Shown: in pieces, positions 1 to 11,499 of the stretch
Layout: every line of letters begins with the position of its first letter
Position numbering within the stretch: position 1 is the stretch's first letter
Source: Heliopora coerulea
Taxonomy: Eukaryota > Cnidaria > Anthozoa > Scleralcyonacea > Helioporidae
Reading direction: 5' to 3'
DNA length: 64,000 nt
NCBI GenBank assembly: GCA_030142905.1
Contig: JASJOG010000080.1
Location: 405,001-469,000, forward strand
Position numbers and translations under genes: made by a program
Notes under the pieces: generated by a model
The model's input: only the letters and a program-made list of their open reading frames with translations
Database searches by the model: none
What the model was told of the DNA's origin: nothing

Positions 1-840
1 GGAGAATTGACAGGTAGCGGCGGACTGATATCTTTGCATTAGAGGTTCGACCCTGATCGTCCGATGACCTGGAAGTCGCATTATTCGCAGTTGGTTCCAG
101 AGAGCTTTGATTCCTAAATATACACTCAAATATCACTCTTACACTTTTTCATTCTCTTATATTGATAGTGAATGTCAAACATTACCAGCAATATACTTTA
201 AAAAATGAAGTCGCTTACTTTAGTGTGGTTAGGTACATCATTCTTCTTTGAGAGAGATGTCTGAGAAGTGATATGATTATTACCGTAGCAGTGGTAATTT
301 TAGTGTAGTAATGCTGAATGCTGTGAGATGCGTTCACATCCAACGTTTCAACCAGTTACGTAAAACAGTTTCAAACATGCACAGTTTCGCCAGTCAGTGC
401 AAATTTTTTGTCATCGAGTGACGTCAGAGATATATACACTATAAATAAAATGAAACAAGTCAAATTATATCATAGATGAAGTGCTCTGTGATGGTGCCGT
501 AAATATCATTATTATTCATCCCATCCCTTCAAAATATCGTTATCACTTATCCCTTCAATCAGGCGTAATTTTCATTTTATATTCGCTTTAACATGAAATA
601 CGTGTATAACTTCTTTGATCGAGATAAAGAGAGCCTGATTGAGTAGTGTGTTGCGCCGTAACTAGGTATCGTAATAGTACATCTGGAGGTCCTAAATGAA
701 TGACATAGCTCTTAACCAACATGTTAGAGTGGTACTGTAGAATGTTCTACAGAACTTGTAGAAATGATTTGTTGAAATGTTTTGTGCTCGAGCGCAGTAG
801 AACGTATCAGGTGACCGTAGAATTTGATGTGACTTTTCAG
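1..840. other. Upstream flank or intron of the Roco gene, no gene recognised
   Basis: No convincing coding exon was found here. Short open stretches have no recognisable domain. The sequence ends in a pyrimidine-rich stretch and an AG at 839-840 that serves as acceptor for the ROC exon. Earlier exons of the host gene (ankyrin or leucine-rich repeats would be usual) probably lie upstream of the window. Confidence 0.5.
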
Positions 841-2832
841 GTAACGATGTCATCTACAATGAAGCATATTTTCAAGCTCTTGAAGCTGGAGAAGCCAGAA
901 ATACCCGAATACCTATTTTGATCGTTGGTCAAGATAGAGCTGGTAAAACGTCTTTAAAAAAGCACCTTTTGGGGCTGCCTTTCGATTGTCAGGAACCAAG
1001 CACCAACGGGATTGAAGTAGACGTTGTAGAGCTAACAGATGAAAACGCAGAGGAGCCGTGGAAGAAAAAAGGAGTAAGGCAGTTTTTCACTAGTGCCGAT
1101 GAAGCAAATGATCACATTTTAAAAAACACCGCACAGCTGGTGATCCAAAGGAGAAAGGATTCCGTAAATGAGAAAGAGCCACTCATGCAACATGGTGCTT
1201 CTTCAATCAGTGAATCAACTGTAAAACAACTCACACCACAAATGGTCAGCAAAGTAGAAATGCTCACAAAAACTGTTAAGAGCCATGAATCGCCTGCTGT
1301 TAAAGTCTTTGTTCATGATCTGGCGGGGCAAAGCATTTTCTACGACACGCATTTCTGCTTTTTAAAAATGTGTTGTCCATACTTGTTGGTCCTTGATCTT
1401 AATTATCCCCTCGAAGAACCCGCTCAGCCTCGATTCAAGTTTCAGTCGATTGATGTCGAGCGTAATTTGAATAATCCTTTGCTTTCAACCAACCTTGATT
1501 ACTTTTTGTCTTGGTTAACGGTCTTGGCAAGATTAAAAGATTTCGAGACTGATATGTTTTCAGGCGAATTCCCAGAATTCGAACTCCCTCCAGTCGTAAT
1601 TGCTCTGACCCACAGCGATGAATTCAAGGGAGATATTGACGAAGTTAAGGAGAGAATACAAGATGTCTTAACCGAGAAAGCATTTACGAACGTATTCCCC
1701 GACGTCTTCGTCATCGACAACACGTTGCCTGATAGAGCCGGCGATGAGATTAGAGGACTTCGTAGAAAGCTTTATAGTCTGTGCACTACCATACTGAAGA
1801 AGCAACGCCCAATGCCAGTTCGATGGTTGGAGTTCGAGCAAGCACTTAGCCACAAGATGGAAATTGAAGGTTTGAAGTACATTTCTGTCGAAGATGCCCG
1901 CGCAGCAGCCCAATCCTGCAAGGTGAAAGACGTAGATGCCTCCATCACATTCCTGCATCACCAAGGTGTCATTGTCCACCATCCTGAATCTCCAGTCGTT
2001 GTACTTAACCCACCTTGGCTGATGAACCTTTTCACGGCAGTCATCACTGTTCCACAAGAGAAGAACCCAAGAGATGCTTTATTCTATAAGCTGTTGAAGA
2101 AGGGTATTTTAATGCAAGAGTACCTTCGGAAAAGAGTTGACGGAGAGCTTCTGGAGGATTTGATGAAACAGTTCAGTTTGATTTGCTCATGGAATCATGA
2201 GGGAAAGGCAGCCTTTATTGTTCCTTCCGTGGCTCCTCTTATGGAAGAAGGAGTAGGCATACAAGAAAAATTGTCAAACAGCACCGTTCCCTCAGTTTTC
2301 ATCGGATTTAGCTGCTTGCACGTCCCACTTGGACTTTATACGAGATTTCAGACAAACGTTCTCAACATGTGCAGAAAGGACTTGTTAAGCTGTACGCCTC
2401 GACTTTACTGCAACTACACCCTCCTTTCATACGGTCGCAAAGAAGGCCGATTCGATGTTTATCTCGTGAAAATTCCTGGAATGATCAAAGTAGGTGTTGT
2501 TCCACAATCTACATGTAATCCGCGACCCCTCAGCACGTTTGTCAGTTATCTCAAGAATGTCTTGAAGGACTGCATACAGGAAATTAAAGAGGAGGAGCCG
2601 GTGATTTACGAGAAAATTACTGCTACGCTTAAGGTGAAGTGCTCTGTTTGCTACGGAGAAACGGAGGTTTGCATTCGCCATCGTAAGTCTAAGTGTGATC
2701 GCGATGAATGTGGTCATTTCTGGTCGCTAGACGAACTTCAAAGTTGTGCTCAAGATCCTGTTTGTGACTACGGCACCACTGTAGCAAGCAAAATATTTTT
2801 CCTCGAAAGAGTTAATGCCTGGCTAAATACCG
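841..2832 (+). CDS. ROC-COR exon of a Roco-family GTPase with a C-terminal death domain
   Basis: This large exon encodes a Ras-of-complex-proteins (ROC) GTPase followed by a COR domain, a tandem that acts as a GTP-controlled signalling switch in Roco proteins. The P-loop GQDRAGKT lies near position 930. The G3 motif DLAGQ is about 130 residues further on, and the G4-like THSD about 95 residues after that. COR-type sequence follows, including NPPWLMNLF. The reading frame is open upstream of 918, where the only possible start is a TTG, so the true left boundary is the splice acceptor AG at 839-840. The right boundary is the donor CCG/GTAAAG at 2832/2833, leaving a one-base overhang that fits the exon at 23043. 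The linked death domain suggests an apoptosis or innate-immunity role (inference). DAPK1 has a comparable ROC-COR-death order. Confidence 0.85.
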
Positions 2833-5355
2833 GTAAAGTTAGTGCTTTCTTGCTTTTGTTTTTAATTTTTTTTTTTTCTCTTTTAAGGAAACCCAAATTA
2901 CTAATATAAGCCAGCCTCAGAATGTCAAAAATATGTACAAAATATAAAATGTGTCAAAAAATGATTCATAAAATATTCTAGAAATTTTTGTTATATTTGC
3001 TAAGAAAGTTCATGAGGCATTGGTCGTGAATTTCATAATCTCACATTATCGTTCGCATTAATCCGCAACAAAAACCCCACACGTTCTCTTTTTTTGCGAA
3101 ACAGTGGTTGCAACTGTATGACATTAAATACTGGTTGGCAGTGCCCACCAAATTCAAAGCTGAAAGTGATTTCTGTCTGTAGTTTTCTCATCTGATTTTA
3201 TGATATATATTTTCAGTACTTTAAAGATAATTTACTTTTTCGGTCGACCTCTTTTTCAATTCTTGAGAGACGTTTTTGTTGAATTTTTGTTTCCAATTAT
3301 TAAGACTACCCTTTTATTTCGGTTTATTATTCCTAATGTTCCACACTCAAAATTTCTTTCTTTCATGTTGTCCCTCAATAGCCATAGGCTGCGTATACTA
3401 ACATGTCGTTTGACCTTAACTCTCATAAATTAGACTATGTTAAATTATTAATCCTGGAAACGTATTCCTAGAAGTCATTTAAATCAAACTCTAGAATTTT
3501 GATTTTCAGAACTTGCACTTGCTGAGATAAATGGGTCACGTTTGTTTGTGGTCGAGTGACACGAATGAATTTCTTAATCAAAGAAAAACGCAGTTTAAAT
3601 TTAGATTTTATACTTTAATCTAAAGAAGCGGGTGAAGAGACATTTTGAAGACATTTTTTTCAAGATATGGCTTAAATGATGAATCTTCGGCAAGATAAAC
3701 TACGTTTTGCTTGTGATCACCAGATTGGATGGAATTAATTCGTCTTGCAACATGGCGACCAAAAACAACATATACTTTTACCCTGCTAAAGATTCGTTAT
3801 TCCTTCGAATCTTTGGAGTAAACAAAATTATAATTCACTCTCTCATTGCTTTCTCGTCGGACGAGTGTAGCAGTTGCTCTATACAAAGATACTTTTTACG
3901 TGGATCAAAGATCATGTGACAAGCTAACATAAAATCTATTTGTCGTAGTAAATGCAAGTTTTAAAGACCCTAACCCCAGACAGTTACTTAAAATGTTACC
4001 TTTTATGCGTTATCTTAGATAATAATTTCATGCTTGATGTTTTGCGAGAATTGAGGGGTCGTGACTTAGAGCAAGTGCCTTATAGCCCGATAGACATATT
4101 GTGAGGAAAACTGGCTCTAACAGATAATTCAGGGTGGAAGCAAAAATTATGCAACAAATAGGAAAATTCCCGTTGACCACTTCTACATTTCCCATAATGG
4201 TATTCGCTTGAGGGGGACATGTTTTCATATACAGAATCCATATGAGACTTCGTTGTTCGTCGATGAACTGGACATCCTTTGTCTTTGTGCGAGGAATCCC
4301 CCTAGACGAACTGTACCTTGTAAGATGCAAAAGTGAGTAACAGTTAAGTTCTGTGCCCGCAATAATGCTTTTGTTTGCCGATTAAGTTATTTTTCTCATA
4401 GTTTTCGCTGGTTTAATTAACCGTTTTCTCCCGCGTTTCTCCGGCGACCTATTGTGGATGGGAATTGGACCTAATCTTCCGTGGAAGATCTTCGTAATAT
4501 TTTGCTTTAAAGGAAAATTATAACGTCGAAATAAGATAATTAAAGTGATCAAAGGTTTGGATATCAAGAAAAATATTACATTATAGATATTTTAAAATTT
4601 TTGTAATACATGGAGTTTACCCTGTTGGATTGATGTCAGTTTTATGCATATAATAAGCATATTAGAAGCTGTCTTCTCGTTGCCATAACACCAAAGAGTT
4701 GATTTAAAACACCTAAAAATATGTGAAGATTGTTTACCATAAAAATTCGGTTATTTGTGTTAACCCTCCTTAATATAGCATTTGTATCAACAGTATCTGA
4801 CTACGCAAAACATTAGTTAGCCTCCTTAAATAAGATCAGAGATGTTGTTGATGTTGTACCACCAAATATATTCCACATGTATTCCATTAGTAAACACGAC
4901 TATACTTGAGCAATATGCCGTACTGATAAAGTTACGCGTGTAGCGAACAACGAAAGAACGTTTATCGTCACCAGTCGGCATTTCTCGTATCTACTTAATG
5001 CAATGGCGGATTTAGGATTTTTATCATCTTAGTCCAACTTTTGAATTTTCATTCCAGGGGGTTAGTACAAAACACATCCTGTATTTCTCATCGAGCAATT
5101 ACATAAATTTTGCAATGAAGAATAATTTTAATTTTAATTACGGAGTTAAATATAAATCGGATTGGACCAATCAAAAGCAAGTAAACGTATATTTAAACGT
5201 AAATCAGAACATTTTGCACATGCGACAGGCTGAAGTAAGAGAACCAGCGGAGGAACCAGGGTCAACTTTTGATTTGGTTTTTTGTTAACCATTTTGAGAC
5301 ATCACCACACTTTCCTGGCATACGGACTATAGTGCGCCAGAGTCTTCAATACATT
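2833..5355. other. Left part of intron 1 of the Roco gene
   Basis: AT-rich sequence without recognisable genes lies between the splice donor of the ROC exon and the target-site duplication of the Polinton. Short ORFs here have no domain resemblance and no splice support. Confidence 0.6.
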
Positions 5356-5361
5356 TATAAT
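5356..5361. repeat. Left target-site duplication TATAAT of the Polinton
   Basis: The hexamer TATAAT directly precedes the element terminus AGTAGTCTATAAAG. It is repeated exactly at 22587-22592, after the opposite terminus. A 6-bp duplication is the hallmark of Polinton/Maverick integration. Confidence 0.93.
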
Positions 5362-5417
5362 AGTAGTCTATAAAGTGGGGATTCCAGCACAGTTTTCCAG
5401 CACATTTTGTCACATTT

Positions 5418-5441
5418 ACTTCCGGTTTCCCAATGACGTCA
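5418..5441. promoter_or_regulatory. ETS-like and CRE-like sites in the terminal repeat
   Basis: ACTTCCGG at 5418-5425 matches the ETS core and TGACGTCA at 5434-5441 is the palindromic CRE. The right repeat has the same pair (22536-22543 and 22520-22527) plus a second perfect CRE at 22492-22499; the left counterpart of that one is the degenerate TGATGTCA. Function is inferred from motif identity only. Confidence 0.35.
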
Positions 5442-5574
5442 TCACCTGTCAATCATTCTTATGATGTCATCAAATTACAAGAAATTACTTCCGGTTTCTT
5501 GGAAGCTGTCAATCATTTTAATAACCTACCAAATCTGGCTCAAACCGGATTCCCAAATTTACTTAAATTATTTG

Positions 5575-5844
5575 CATTTTCAAAATTAATCAAATTTCTC
5601 ACATTCCCAAAATCAGTCAATTTTGTCACATTCTCGAAATCAGTCAATTTTGTCACATTTTCGAAATCAGTCAATTTTGTCACATTCTCGAAATTAATCA
5701 ATTTTTTCGCATTATCAAAATTAATCAATTTTTTCACATTCTCAAAATTAATCAAATTTCTCACATTCTCAAAATTAATCAAATTTCTCACATTATCAAA
5801 ATTAATCAATTTTTTCACATTCTCAAAATTAATCATTTTTGAAA
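5575..5844 (+). repeat. 27-bp minisatellite inside the left terminal repeat (about 10 units)
   Basis: Ten consecutive 27-bp units start with CATTCTC or close variants (CATTTTC, CATTATC) followed by AAAATTAATCAA or GAAATCAGTCAA. Because the period is a multiple of three, both strands stay open and give spurious repetitive ORFs. The same array is mirrored in the right terminal repeat. Confidence 0.85.
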
Positions 5845-5894
5845 TTTTCAAAATTTCAAAAACGTAAAAATCATAAAATAAAGTTTATAATTTT

Positions 5895-8726
5895 TTATGG
5901 TTTAAAACCAAATATTTTTTCATATTCTTCAACCATATCATTCCTGTAATGACCAAATGCAAGTGTATCTATTTTATTTTCAAGTATGTTTCGTTTGTCA
6001 TCTTTTGCTGATAATGCAATTTTTTCAACACTTTCTGTATACAAATCATGATTTCTATGTCTTATCAAATTCATCTTTCTTATTTGTTCTTCTCCATCAA
6101 ATAAACAATCTTTATAATTTTGAAATGTTATTTCTTTTTTGATAATATTTTTTTTAACACCTTTACATTTTTTTTCTTCTTTTACCCTGCCGTCTTCACA
6201 GTCTCCACACATTTTATAAGAATATAATTTTGCTCTCAACCCCACAAATTCTTCAATTTGTTTTCCACCACACTCATCTTTCATCATTCCAATTACTTTT
6301 TTGTTTAATCCAGTTTTTATCCCACTTTTATGTTCTTTTGGATAATTACTTGTATCAAACATATTTTTTACATCTGGAGAAATATCTTTATAAAAATCTT
6401 CGGTTTTAATCTCATAAATTAAACTATCAGTGTCGGTAAATAATAATGATACATTTTCACCATACTTTTTCTTAATGTAATTATAATGAAAATCATACAT
6501 TAAAGTCTTTGATAAATCTAATATACTCATTCCTAAATATATTGGTTTATCTAGTTTAATTTTTGTTTTATACATATGAATTGCAATTAAATTTTCAGAA
6601 AATATAGTTCTTTTGTCAAAGTTGGTTTTTGAAAATAGTTTTAATGCTTTTTCTTTTCTGTTAACCAGTTGAATATTAACTCTATTTCTCACATTTTCCA
6701 TTGTTTTTCCAAATACTGAATTATTCATTAACTTGAAAAAATCTTTTTCAAAATCATTTTTTGCATTTGTTCTCAAATTTGTGTTCAAATCAATATATTG
6801 TTTCATAAAATCTTCTTCATGGAATTTTACTCCTTTATGAATTCGAGTAATTTTTAATCCCAACTTTTCATACAATTTCAAGTTTTTACAATGTAAAACA
6901 TATTTTTCTTTATTATTCAAATTTGGAATTAATTTTTCAACTTGACCAATCTTTAATCTTTCTGGCGCTAACGGATATTCATTGTGTAAATTATGTAAAT
7001 CTTCTGGATATTCCAAATCAACTTCTAAAATACAACTACCGGAACGGTCAGCTCCGCTGTTTTTCCAATTTTCCAATTCATTGTTTTTCATCCATTTGAA
7101 ATTCTTTGTTGGAAGTTTTTTAGACATTGACCAACCATATAAATTATTTGCATCCAAATATGAAAGATAAACACTATCTTCTTCAGAATTATATTTGTTT
7201 TCCATATATTTGTTGTTTGCTTTTGCATATCTTTTTACAATCGTTGAAATTCCACCTCTGATTCCTTTTTCAATCATAAGATACATTTGTGGGTCATACA
7301 ACAATTCCAATTCAATTTTTGTGATTTTTAACATTGCGTCCCAAGCTAATCCTGGTGAAGTATAATACCAAGCAGGGTCCAATTTATAATTTTGTTTACA
7401 AACTTTTCTAAAATTTTCAAAGACATCAGCTAAAAGAATAACATCAGTTTTCAAATATAAATCATGATATTCTCTCATATTTTTAATTTTAAATTTTTCC
7501 CAAACATTTTGTGCATGTGAGTAATCTTCTTCAGATATATTTTCATCATTCAATTTGGAATAAAATTCACAAATATCAGGTAGTTTTTCTTCTTTTAATT
7601 TTTCAATATCATCAAACCAATCATATGGAAAAACACCTTTTCTAGTAAGAAGGTCTCTTTTTTCTTCATTTTTATAAAATTTATTCAAAATATTCAATTC
7701 ATTTTTATCTAAATTATTGACTAAATTTGCTAAACTAGTTTGCATAAATTTAAAACTATCAATAAATCTAATTTGTTTTTTAACATTAATCAATTCTTTA
7801 ATTTTGTACTTTGGGTTTTCACTGGTTTCACTGGTTTCACTGGTTGATGGTAATTCTTCACATTCAATAATATTTTCTTTGCATTTACTTTGAAGTTGTT
7901 TTTCTGTAATTATTTTTATAGATTCAAACTTATCAACAATAATTTCTTTTGTAAATGAAATATATTTCTCCTCAGTGTTGGGTATACAATTAATTTCACC
8001 TTCTGAAACACCTAGATTTTTTATAAACAAATGACTATCATAATTTTGCAAATTATGAAATATAACTGGAATAAATTTTGGTTTTTTCATTTGTGTATTA
8101 CAACTAATACATGCAGCACCTCGATATTTTCCAGTAAAATGACAATGATCTCTAACTTTGTCTGTGAAATTGGTTCTTTTCGGTTCTTTTTCTTTTTCTT
8201 TTTCTTTTTCGTTTTCTTTTTCATTTTCTTTTCCTTTTTCTCTGTCTTCAAAATATTTTTTAAATTCTTCTGCACTAATTTTATCGTCCATAAATAATTT
8301 ATCCATCTTTTCAAATTCATCGCATTCATCGCATTCATCATTTTTTTCAGATTTTTCTGCTTTTTCTTCTGCTTTTCCAAATACACACCCGCATGCATAA
8401 CATTTCTCAGCTCTTCTAAAATCTGTTTTATCCTTTTCACTTAATATTATCTTTTTTGGAAATTTAAATTGCTCATGTATTTTTTTAATATTATTTTCTA
8501 AACTTTCTACAAATTTTAAAGAAATGTCAAAATCATTCTCACCAGGTTTTTTGCTACATTTTATTAATTTTGGTCTAAATAAATTATCATCAAAACATTT
8601 TATCAAATAACAATATCCAGATAGTTCATGTTTTTGAAATTGTTTTGTATGTTCACCAATATTTTTATCCTCGAATTTTAAATTGCATTCAAAATCTGCA
8701 TAAATTACAAATGGAATATCATGCAT
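5895..8726 (-). pseudogene. Protein-primed DNA polymerase B, catalytic C-terminal part (interrupted gene)
   Basis: This 943-residue ORF is the exonuclease-polymerase part of a Polinton PolB, which replicates the element from a terminal protein. Visible motifs are Exo I YADFE (residues 9-13), Exo II HNLQNYDSHLF, Exo III YLKTDVILLADVF, motif A DANNLYGWSM, motif B NNSVFGKT, motif C FTDTDS and the KLY of a KxY motif. A Cys/His cluster (CYACG ... RDHCHFTGK ... CISCN) resembling endonuclease VII zinc sites lies between Exo I and Exo II, interrupted by a Lys/Glu-rich run. The apparent start is not the real one: the same frame continues upstream and is separated from the next ORF by one TAA at 8760-8762. 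Two micro-hairpins lie in frame at 7038-7059. The gene ends about 40 bp inside the left terminal repeat. Confidence 0.9.
7038..7059. repeat. Micro-hairpin pair inside the polymerase gene
   Basis: ACCG-GAA-CGGT (7038-7048) is directly followed by CAGC-TCC-GCTG (7049-7059). It is in frame and encodes a Ser/Gly/Arg patch just before the ILEVDLEYP segment. Confidence 0.7.
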
Positions 8727-8759
8727 TCTTTCATAATTTTTAAACTTTAATTTTTCACC

Positions 8760-9629
8760 TTAGTTTGGATAAACAGTTTTTCCACATTGATACTCTTTAC
8801 AATATTCTAAATGATTTTTAAAAACATTTTCATTACTAAAATGTTGTAAACAATAGTTGCAAATATATTTTTTTTCTTTATGTTTATTAACCTGAGTTGA
8901 AAACAATCTACTCATATTTTTAATTAAACAATAATGTTTATCTCCATTCTCATTAGATATTAACAATATATTTACACGAGGTTGTTTTTCCTGTTGTTCC
9001 AAATCAAATTTACTTACTCTCAAAGGAAAAATTTCAGGATTTTTGTTTCCAAATCTTTTTTCTTCATTGTATCCAAATAAATTAATTGGAATGTTATTAT
9101 TTTTTTCAAATTTATCAATATCAGAAAATCCACATGGAAAATTAACATCTTTAACATTAAAACTTTCAGATTTCTTTTTTAATATTTTTGTAATTCTATC
9201 CGGGTTTTTTAAATCAGGTGTGGTTTTTAAAAGTTCATTTATTGTCACGCACCACAATAAACATTTGTCATCATTGTTTTTTGGATTGATAATTGCATTT
9301 TTGTTTTTTAAAAATTCTGGTAAAGGAATGTAAGATGATGCAAGTAATCTTTTAATTTCATTAATATTAAGAATTATTTTTAAACCTTTGTTAAATTTCC
9401 ACAAACTTGAATTTTTTAAAAATTCTTCAAAACTCAAAATAATTTTTTGAGTCATTTTTTCATATATTTCATCAAAATTACTTCCATCAAAAATTTCTTC
9501 ATAATAACTATGAAAATGAGCATTATCCACAGTTTCTTCTCCTGTTGTTGGATTTGTTTTTTTCATCAAACATTCAAGAGTTATTTGTTGTTTTGTACTT
9601 GAATTTTTTTTGAATTTTTCAATAACCAA
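8760..9629 (-). pseudogene. DNA polymerase B, middle part with zinc-finger motif (interrupted gene)
   Basis: The ORF is in the same frame as the catalytic part and ends at an in-frame TAA (8760-8762), eleven codons before the catalytic ORF's first ATG. Its C-terminal end has a C2H2-like finger (CNYCLQHF ... NHLEYC) that usually precedes Exo I in Polinton polymerases. At its upstream edge the frame changes relative to the 9634-10035 ORF, within an A-rich run. Together with its neighbours it would make a gene of roughly 4.1 kb, in the range expected for long Polinton PolB proteins that carry the terminal-protein region. Confidence 0.8.
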
Positions 9630-9633
9630 TGGT

Positions 9634-10035
9634 TTAATTTTTTTTCAAGAGAGTCAAAGGGTCATATAAAGACAATTCAAATTTTTTCAAATCCATTTGA
9701 TATTTTTTTGTTACATTCAAAGCTTTTTTATCAATTTTAAATTTTGCAGTTGGGGTTGAAACTTTACCTTGTATTTTGTCAAATATATCTGAAAAATTAT
9801 TTTTTAATTTGTTATACCAATTTGTTATTTTTTTAACTCCTTTGTTTGCGTCATTCGCGTTATTTCTATATTTATCAAATAAATTGAGCAATTCTTCTTT
9901 GGATTTATCTAACAAATTATTTTCTTTTTTCTTTGATTTTTCGACAAAATTATTTTTTAAAATTTTTTTTGGTTTTAATAAAGGAGTATTAATATTTGGA
10001 ACATCTTCGTCCAATAAATTTCTCATTGTATTCAT
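9634..10035 (-). pseudogene. Probable N-terminal part of the polymerase gene (frameshifted)
   Basis: A Lys/Asn-rich 133-residue ORF has its stop immediately before the middle polymerase ORF begins in another frame. The junction is a run of eight A on the coding strand, a typical place for single-base indels or ribosomal slippage. Its start follows TATATATAAATAAAG, resembling other gene starts in the element. No catalytic motif is visible. It could instead be a separate small gene, but position and spacing favour the polymerase N-terminus. Confidence 0.55.
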
Positions 10036-10144
10036 TCTTTATTTATATATATACTTTTTTAAAAGAAAAAAAATCAAAAAAAAAAATTTTTTTTGATTTA
10101 GTCACGTGACAACATTTAAAAAAAAAAGAAAAAAATATAAAAAT

Positions 10145-10477
10145 TTAAATATCAATTTTATTAAATATAAAAATATTAAATGATGAATATAATTGTTTTA
10201 AACTTGGAATTAAAGTAATTTTGTAAGTTGTAGTATAAATTTTTTCTCCAGTTTCATAATTAATTTCAAAATCATTGAAAATACAAAATTTTTCTTTATA
10301 ATTTATCAAAAATTCATGATGTGGTAATAATTCTCCATCACCTGAAAGTTTAGCAATTTTTTCAGAAAAAACATAAAATAAATAGTCTTCTTCATCATAA
10401 AAGCTGAAATCTTTCAGCGAACTTTTATCTTCATATATAAATTTTTCAATATATTTTTTTGAGTTAACCTGGTTCAT
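10145..10477 (-). CDS. Hypothetical Polinton protein, 110 aa
   Basis: The protein is acidic and aromatic-rich, with no recognised domain. The start lies just downstream of TATATAAATAAAAG, the shared start context of this element. It sits upstream of the polymerase in the minus-strand gene block. No signal peptide or membrane segment is evident. It could be an accessory replication or regulatory protein, but nothing in the sequence decides this. Confidence 0.5.
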   Translation of the reverse strand: MNQVNSKKYIEKFIYEDKSSLKDFSFYDEEDYLFYVFSEKIAKLSGDGELLPHHEFLINYKEKFCIFNDFEINYETGEKIYTTTYKITLIPSLKQLYSSFNIFIFNKIDI

Positions 10478-10532
10478 CTTTTATTTATATATTTTTTTCT
10501 TTTAAACAAAAAACAAAAAAAATAAAAAAATA

Positions 10533-10889
10533 TTAATCATAACAAACTAAAAATGATTCATCATTGAATTCCAAATATTTTTTATTATTAATTCTATATT
10601 TTATACTTTCTGGATTCATATTAAAATTTTTTGAAGCGGATCTAAGACTTTCAAATTTTTGTGTTTCACCTGTTTCACTATTTATAACTACCACTGGAAT
10701 TGGTTTTTTCAATTTTTCTCTATATTTTTCAAATTTTTCATTAGGTTTTGTAATTTCAAATCCTAAAATTTTTTCAAGTTGATTTTTATTATGTTTTCTA
10801 TAATATTTTATTTTTCTTTCTTTTGCAATATTCCACATTTGGTAATACGTGAGATTTTGTTTTGGTTTGTTGTCTCTAATGATACTCAT
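10533..10889 (-). CDS. Small protein with a NUMOD1-like DNA-binding segment
   Basis: The 118-residue ORF starts in TTAAATAAATG. The C-terminal half (VVINSETGETQKFESLR followed by SASKNFNMNPESIKYRIN) resembles the NUMOD1 or helix-turn-helix modules found beside homing endonucleases and in some viral proteins. The N-terminal half is very basic and may bind nucleic acid. No nuclease domain is present. A role as transcription or replication regulator is inference. The assignment rests on pattern resemblance only. Confidence 0.5.
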   Translation of the reverse strand: MSIIRDNKPKQNLTYYQMWNIAKERKIKYYRKHNKNQLEKILGFEITKPNEKFEKYREKLKKPIPVVVINSETGETQKFESLRSASKNFNMNPESIKYRINNKKYLEFNDESFLVCYD

Positions 10890-10935
10890 TTATTTAAGAG
10901 ATTTTTTTTTTAAAGAAAATTTTTTTTAAAAATTT

Positions 10936-11442
10936 TCACAAAAATTTATAACCTACATAACCTCCTGAAATTCCAACCAATAAAAAAACAACATTTTGAT
11001 ATTCTTTCATTTCATCAGAAGGTTTATAATAATCTTCTAATTTTGGTTCTTTTTCATCTTCTTCATTTTCTTCTTTTAAATATTTATAACGATTATTAAG
11101 AGCTTGCTGCAGCTTCGCTGCTGCACCTTTGGTGCTGAGTCCTTCGGGCGATGAGACCTCTGGTCGATCGCGTTGCTGCGCTTCCACAAGGTTTTTCAAA
11201 GACATGTTTGTTTTATTTATATCATCATTTGCATCAGATAATTGTTGTCTTAATTTTTCAATTTCTTGTTTTCTTTTTACTTGGTCTTCATACCATTTTT
11301 CTTTTTCCCTAGCAAGTTTTTCCATTGCTTCATTATGTCTTTTTATCTCTTTTTCATATCCAGAATGATTTAATTTTGAAAATAAAAATCCAGCACCTGC
11401 AAAAGCAACTGCATTAAATAATCCACCAACTACTGTTTCCAT
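10936..11442 (-). CDS. Membrane-anchored coiled-coil protein of the Polinton, 168 aa
   Basis: The protein has a hydrophobic Gly/Ala-rich N-terminus (residues about 4-22), a charged coiled-coil middle (about 30-90), and a hydrophobic Gly-rich C-terminus ending GISGGYVGYKFL. The start is in TATAAATAAATG. An in-frame array of four micro-hairpins (11109-11165) encodes the Ser/Pro/Ala-rich stretch near residues 93-112. Its architecture suits a minor virion or membrane-linked protein, but no family is recognised. Confidence 0.55.
   Translation of the reverse strand: METVVGGLFNAVAFAGAGFLFSKLNHSGYEKEIKRHNEAMEKLAREKEKWYEDQVKRKQEIEKLRQQLSDANDDINKTNMSLKNLVEAQQRDRPEVSSPEGLSTKGAAAKLQQALNNRYKYLKEENEEDEKEPKLEDYYKPSDEMKEYQNVVFLLVGISGGYVGYKFL
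11109..11165. repeat. Micro-hairpin array inside the coiled-coil gene
   Basis: Four adjacent small palindromes each have a three-base loop: GCAGC-TTC-GCTGC (11109-11121), GCACC-TTT-GGTGC (11123-11135), GTCC-TTC-GGGC (11139-11149, one G-T pair) and GACC-TCT-GGTC (11155-11165). GC content is far above the surrounding coding sequence. The array stays in frame. Confidence 0.8.
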
Positions 11443-11499
11443 TTATTTATACATTTTTTCTATTTTCGCTTCGCTCAATTCGCTCACTTCGATCACTTT

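Larger units (their letters stand above)
5362..5855 (+). repeat. Left terminal inverted repeat of the Polinton
   Basis: It matches the reverse complement of 22106-22586 almost throughout. The left arm has an extra 13 bp near 5391 (a local duplication around CCAGCAC). The outer half holds an ACTTCCGG (5418-5425) and a TGACGTCA (5434-5441). The inner half is made of 27-bp repeats. Confidence 0.93.

Noticed and set aside
918..920. Start codon of the Roco ORF at 918
   Set aside because: The triplet is TTG and the frame is open further upstream to a splice acceptor, with sequence leading naturally into the P-loop.
5433..5867. Repetitive ORFs on both strands in the terminal repeats (also 5540-5851, 22110-22421 and 22244-22573)
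   Set aside because: They are artefacts of the 27-bp minisatellite, whose period keeps every frame free of stops. They are mirrored in both terminal repeats.
8087..8440. Lys-rich ORF antiparallel or shifted within the polymerase
   Set aside because: It is a shadow frame across the Lys/Glu-rich insert of the polymerase.
9630..9645. Programmed ribosomal frameshift in the polymerase
   Set aside because: The A-run would allow slippage, but other genes of the element also carry isolated lesions, so decay or assembly error is the simpler reading. Not excluded.
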